Below the pieces are notes generated by a model. It did not search any database and had not been told where the DNA came from. It worked only from the letters and a program-made list of their open reading frames with translations. From CAZBQG01 sp964493945 (lineage in GTDB: Bacteria > Pseudomonadota > Alphaproteobacteria > Rhodospirillales > UBA2165): 18,556 nt of DNA. The stretch lies in the NCBI GenBank assembly GCA_964493945.1, contig CAZBQG010000061.1, positions 1 to 18,556 of the forward strand. Reading direction: 5' to 3'. The position numbers were made by a program, and so were the translations under genes. The number at the start of each line of letters is the position of its first letter. Position 1 is the stretch's first letter. Below are positions 15,593-18,556 of this stretch, one piece after another.

Positions 15593-16096
15593 TCAATGGA
15601 GATGGAGGCCGTGAACATAGCTGGTCGAGGCTTGGCGCTTGCGGATCGCCTCGGGCCAGCGGCTCTTGATGAAGGTCAGGCTAGCCCAGATTTGATCATT
15701 GGTCAGGCTGTCCTCAAAACCAGGCATATTGCTTTTGAAAACGCTGCTTTCCAGGGGCCGCCCGCCGAATTTGATGTAATCGAAAATCTGGCGGTCCGAA
15801 TGCTCCCAGCTATGGCCGGTTTCGTCGAGAGGCGGCGCGGGGAAACTTCCGTCGGCATTGCGGGTTTGCCAGTTTGGTTCGCCCCGCAAGGCCTCCGCAT
15901 GGCAGCTCTGGCAATGCTCCTCATAGACCTTTTCGCCCTTCGCCACGCGGGCCGGATCATTGGGATCGGTGCGGCTTTCTATCTTACCGCTGAAGACCAG
16001 ATAAAGGGCGACGGCGCCGACCACCACCAGATAGGCCAGCGTGCCCAAAAGCAGGGTGCGCAGAACATTATCCCGTTCCCCTGTGTCAGCTTCCAT
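15593..16096 (-). CDS. membrane-anchored monohaem cytochrome c
   Basis: This 167-residue protein has one N-terminal transmembrane helix (about residues 11-36) that probably acts as an uncleaved anchor, placing the rest in the periplasm. The haem-binding motif is C62-Q-S-C65-H66, and M124 in S-N-M-P-G-F is the likely sixth iron ligand, as in class I cytochromes c. The C-terminal half has the F-G-G-R-P and Q-I-W-A-S-L-T-F-I-K features of small electron-shuttle cytochromes. The ATG at 16096 is preferred over a GTG immediately upstream because GGGAG lies just before it. It begins 10 bp after the MBL-fold gene stop on the same strand, so the two are probably one transcript. Its partner is unknown; a terminal oxidase or a periplasmic dehydrogenase would be the usual choice. 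Confidence 0.88.
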   Translation of the reverse strand: MEADTGERDNVLRTLLLGTLAYLVVVGAVALYLVFSGKIESRTDPNDPARVAKGEKVYEEHCQSCHAEALRGEPNWQTRNADGSFPAPPLDETGHSWEHSDRQIFDYIKFGGRPLESSVFKSNMPGFEDSLTNDQIWASLTFIKSRWPEAIRKRQASTSYVHGLHLH

Positions 16097-16106
16097 CACT
16101 CCCAGC

Positions 16107-17177
16107 TCAATTGCCCGGCAGAATGCGTTTTTGCAAAAGCCAGTCCGATGGCGTCAGGGGCGCCTTGCGCTCCGCCGTGGCGAAGCCCTCATGGCGCGCC
16201 TTGTTGGGCCAGACATGGTCCGAAACCTTAGCCATGCGCGTGATCACTTCGGCTTCGGTCACATTGACGACCATAAAATCCGTCGCCAGGGCCAGGGGAC
16301 CCGAATAATGTATGCGGATGGCCGCTTCCATTTCTATGGCGGTGTCGAAATCGTTGAGAAAATGTGTGGCGACGGCGAGGCGGGGGGCGGCCATCTCAAG
16401 CACCTTGCCGGCCACCACCGGATCGGAATGAATGATCGTGCCGATGCCCTTGGCCGTCTTCGGATCATAGCCCGAACGCTCTATGAGCTGCTCTTCGGTA
16501 TTGAAGGTTTCGTGCACGATGACGTCCGCACCCTTGGCGTTCTCGGCCAGGAACAGGCTGGGCGTGGTGTCGCCTGAATAGACGAAACTGAGCCCGTTCC
16601 AATCCAGACGAAGGCCGACCGGCCCGTCGAATATATGAACGGCCGGAAAAGAAGTGATGGTCACGCCGTTCTTTTCATAGACCGGCCCCGTCCGGGCAAA
16701 ATCAAATTCATGGATATCCACCTCGGCGCCGATGGCCGGCAGATAGCCGACCCGGGTCTCCGTGTCCCAGGCGAAGCTTTCCATCTGTTTTTCGATAAAA
16801 TGGCGGAAACCGTATTTGGGCTCGGAGCCCGACGGCCCATAGACTTCCAATGGTTGGAGCCGCCCGCCGGCCCAACTGGCCACCCAGACCTGGCCGAAAT
16901 CCCCCACATGATCCGTATGCAGATGGGTCGCGAACCAGGCCGTGACGTCGCTATAGGGGATTTCCAGGGCGGTGAAATTAAGCTGGGATCCAAACCCGAA
17001 ATCGAAGACGAATTTGTCTCCGTTGCCCAGCTCCATCAGCCAGCAGGCATTGGCCTGTGAACGCCTGGGAAAGGGCCGCCCGGTGCCCAGCGCCGTGAGG
17101 CGCATCTCGTCGGGCTCCAATTCCTCGGCGTTGGGATAGTATGTGTCGGCATAGTGCGCCCGTCTTGATCCGCTCAT
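16107..17177 (-). CDS. MBL-fold metallo-hydrolase
   Basis: This 356-residue protein is a metallo-beta-lactamase-fold hydrolase. The zinc motif H85-L-H87-T-D89-H90 is complete, followed by H181 (P-A-V-H), D203 in S-G-D-T and H222 in V-H-E-T-F, the set expected for a two-metal site of the ribonuclease Z/arylsulfatase-like branch. There is no signal peptide, although the first 25 residues form a polar lead containing Y-Y-P-N-A-E-E-L. It resembles proteins often labelled GntH-like MBL hydrolases, but that label carries little functional meaning outside guanitoxin clusters. The start at 17177 is chosen because AAGGAG lies upstream at normal spacing; the frame stays open much further upstream, but that extension runs antisense to the next gene and is not credible. 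The cytochrome c gene follows after 10 bp, and the selenoprotein gene is divergent. Substrate unknown. Confidence 0.88.
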   Translation of the reverse strand: MSGSRRAHYADTYYPNAEELEPDEMRLTALGTGRPFPRRSQANACWLMELGNGDKFVFDFGFGSQLNFTALEIPYSDVTAWFATHLHTDHVGDFGQVWVASWAGGRLQPLEVYGPSGSEPKYGFRHFIEKQMESFAWDTETRVGYLPAIGAEVDIHEFDFARTGPVYEKNGVTITSFPAVHIFDGPVGLRLDWNGLSFVYSGDTTPSLFLAENAKGADVIVHETFNTEEQLIERSGYDPKTAKGIGTIIHSDPVVAGKVLEMAAPRLAVATHFLNDFDTAIEMEAAIRIHYSGPLALATDFMVVNVTEAEVITRMAKVSDHVWPNKARHEGFATAERKAPLTPSDWLLQKRILPGN

Positions 17178-17300
17178 CCGGCCTTGCTCCTTGCATCGCT
17201 TATTATGGGGCGCCAGTCTAGCCCAAACGCCAGTGCGGTTGAAACAGCGTTGCCCCGGGAGTAAGAAGTAAGGTAAGGCTACAACTAAAGGGAGGCGGCA
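17178..17300. promoter_or_regulatory. divergent promoter region between MBL-hydrolase and selenoprotein-family genes
   Basis: These 123 bp separate two outward-facing genes and must hold start signals for both. On the + strand a TTGAAA (17239-17244) is followed after 17 bp by TAAGAA (17262-17267), a moderate match to a sigma-70 type promoter. A strong GGGAGG ribosome site lies just before the ATG at 17301. On the - strand, AAGGAG precedes the MBL gene, but no clear promoter boxes stand out. Assignment of boxes is tentative. Confidence 0.35.
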
Positions 17301-18521
17301 ATGCATTTGCACGAAATGCCGGAAGCGAACCGCAACCATTTGCTCAACCAGGTGCTGCCCGATTATGACCCGACGCCCTGCGCCGGTGGGCCGCCCCTGG
17401 CCAGGCGGCGTATCGCCATCATCACCACGGCCGGGTTGCACCGGCGCACTGACAAGAATTTTTCCGCCGGCACCGGGGAATACCGCATCATTCCCGAAAA
17501 CACGGATATGGCGAACATGATCATGAGCCATGTCTCGACCAATTTCGACCGTACCGGTTTCTACGCCGACCTGAATGTGGTCTTCCCCATCGAGCGCCTG
17601 CGCGAAATGGTGGCGGACGGCGAAATCGGCTCGGTGGCGGCCTATCATTACGCTTTCATGGGGGCGACACCGCCCATGGCCCACGCGGAAATTGCCAAGG
17701 ATGTGGCGGCGGCCATGAAAGGCGACCATGTGGATGGGGTGCTTCTCGCCGGGGTTTGACCCCAATGCACGCGCGCCGTTGGCGGGCTTGCACATTATCT
17801 GGAGCGCGAAGGGCTGCCAACCACCCAGATCAGCCTGATCCGCAAACATACCGAAGGCATCAAGCCGCCCCGCGCCCTGGCTGTTCCCTTCGAGCTGGGC
17901 CGCCCCTTCGGCGCCCCGAACGAGCCCGCTTTTCAACGCCGCGTCGTAAGCGCCGCCCTGGGTCTGCTGGCCAGGAGCGACGGGCCTGTATTGGAGGATT
18001 TTCCGGACCCCGCGCCGGGCGCCTCCTCTGACATGGAAGGCTGGGCCTGCCCGGTGGATTTGGCACCGGTGGCGGTGGCGGATGGTCCGGGGGCCGAACT
18101 GCTGGCCGCCGTGCGGGCCGAAATTGCGCTGCTTAGCCCATGGTATGACGAAGCGGCACGCACCAACCAGGGCCGCCATCTGGACGGCATGACCGAATTG
18201 ACGCCCGAGGATGTGGCCGAATACCTGGTTGGCTTTCTCGAAAACCAAGACCAGCCCGGCCCCATCGAGGGTGAACCCCTGGTGCGTGGGCTCAAACTGG
18301 CCATTGACGATCTCCGGCATTTTTATTATCAGGCCGCCCTGGCCCGGCCGGGCGGCATCAGCGATGTCAGGATCGGCACCTGGTTCTATGGCGAGACCAT
18401 GGCCGGCAGGCTCTATCTCATGCTGCGCGATGCCCTGAAGGGAAACCCGGACCCGGCACTGGACCGCTTCTCCATGCTCTCCATCGTGCCCAGCCATCAG
18501 GCCGCGCAAAAGGTGGATTAA
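17301..18521 (+). CDS. glycine/sarcosine/betaine/D-proline reductase selenoprotein B-family protein with in-frame TGA (probable selenocysteine 153)
   Basis: The frame runs 406 codons from the ATG at 17301 to the TAA at 18519-18521 with one internal TGA at 17757-17759 (codon 153). Sequence on both sides is typical of the GrdB/PrdB-like family: S-H-V-S-T-N-F-D-R-T-G and D-L-N-V-V-F-P before the TGA, and L-E-R-E-G-L-P-T-T-Q-I-S and F-E-L-G-R-P after it. The TGA falls in V-U-P-Q-C-T, giving a U153-x-x-C156 redox pair as in the selenocysteine sites of these reductases. A hairpin with bacterial SECIS geometry follows. The start has a GGGAGG ribosome site 7-8 nt upstream. In clostridia such proteins work in amino-acid reductase complexes with other subunits; none of those are here, so the role is probably a stand-alone redox function not yet defined (inference). 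If TGA acted as a stop, a 152-residue truncated product would result. The second half (about residues 230-406) is less conserved. Confidence 0.82.
17766..17792 (+). promoter_or_regulatory. candidate bacterial SECIS hairpin just downstream of the in-frame TGA
   Basis: The RNA from 17766 to 17792 can fold into a symmetric hairpin: TGCA pairs with TGCA (4 bp), then a C/T mismatch, 2 bp, a G/G mismatch, and a 4-bp upper stem CGCC/GGCG closed by a GUU loop at 17778-17780. The loop begins with GU, as is typical for recognition by SelB, and its first G lies 19 nt after the last base of the TGA, within the usual bacterial range. The fold was made by hand and no energy was computed. Confidence 0.6.
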
Positions 18522-18556
18522 GCGGGTTTGAATCTCAGCCGGCCAACTTATTTTGG

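Noticed and set aside
17757..17759. Selenoprotein gene as a simple pseudogene with a premature stop
   Set aside because: No frameshift or second stop is present, the TGA sits exactly at the redox position next to a conserved cysteine, and a SECIS-like hairpin follows.
16107..18509. 800-codon open frame on the - strand covering the MBL hydrolase and the antisense of the selenoprotein gene
   Set aside because: Only the part from 17177 down encodes a recognisable protein. The rest is antisense to a well-supported + strand gene and crosses the intergenic region; high GC content makes such frames open by chance.
17991..18521. Independent 176-codon gene starting at a TTG
   Set aside because: It is in the same frame as the upstream selenoprotein-family sequence, has no ribosome site, and begins in the middle of family-typical sequence; TGA recoding explains it better.
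1..18556. CRISPR array, insertion sequence, tRNA or rRNA
   Set aside because: No regularly spaced short repeats, transposase signatures or structural RNA sequences were seen on either strand by reading.

Overview
The window reads as a dense, high-GC bacterial chromosome segment with an accessory catabolic character. Codon use, the cytochrome c type and the overall protein flavour suggest a proteobacterium, most likely an alphaproteobacterium (inference only; there is no rRNA or other marker gene here).

Region 1 (about 1-13980, + strand) is a single run of seven genes that looks like one operon. It opens with four consecutive full-length paralogs (about 860-875 aa each) of cytoplasmic molybdopterin/[4Fe-4S] oxidoreductases of the DMSO reductase superfamily. 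A UbiD-family prFMN decarboxylase overlaps the stop of the fourth paralog. A TauE/SafE-family membrane permease and a LigB-like class III extradiol dioxygenase homolog follow. No small Fe-S electron-transfer subunit and no signal peptide accompany any of the four Mo enzymes. Molybdenum hydroxyl chemistry, decarboxylation, ring cleavage and an anion permease together suggest catabolism of hydroxylated aromatic acids, with the four Mo enzymes possibly tuned to different substrates.

Region 2 (13993-15216, - strand) is an unrecognised charged protein split by an in-frame TAG into an 80-codon N-terminal piece and a long C-terminal piece in the same frame. Upstream of it lies an AT-rich gap of about 380 bp (15217-15592) without a convincing gene.

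Region 3 (15593-17177, - strand) is a two-gene unit: an MBL-fold metallo-hydrolase followed by a membrane-anchored monohaem cytochrome c.

Region 4 (17301-18521, + strand) is transcribed divergently. It encodes a glycine/sarcosine/betaine/D-proline reductase selenoprotein B-family protein. Its reading frame contains one in-frame TGA (17757-17759), at the position of the redox-active residue in a U-P-Q-C motif. A hairpin of bacterial SECIS geometry follows the TGA, so the gene most likely encodes a 406-residue selenoprotein rather than a truncated protein.

The observations most worth following up are the fourfold Mo-enzyme array with a hypervariable pocket segment, the probable selenoprotein, the His-to-Gln change at a metal-ligand position of the LigB homolog, and the amber-split gene.
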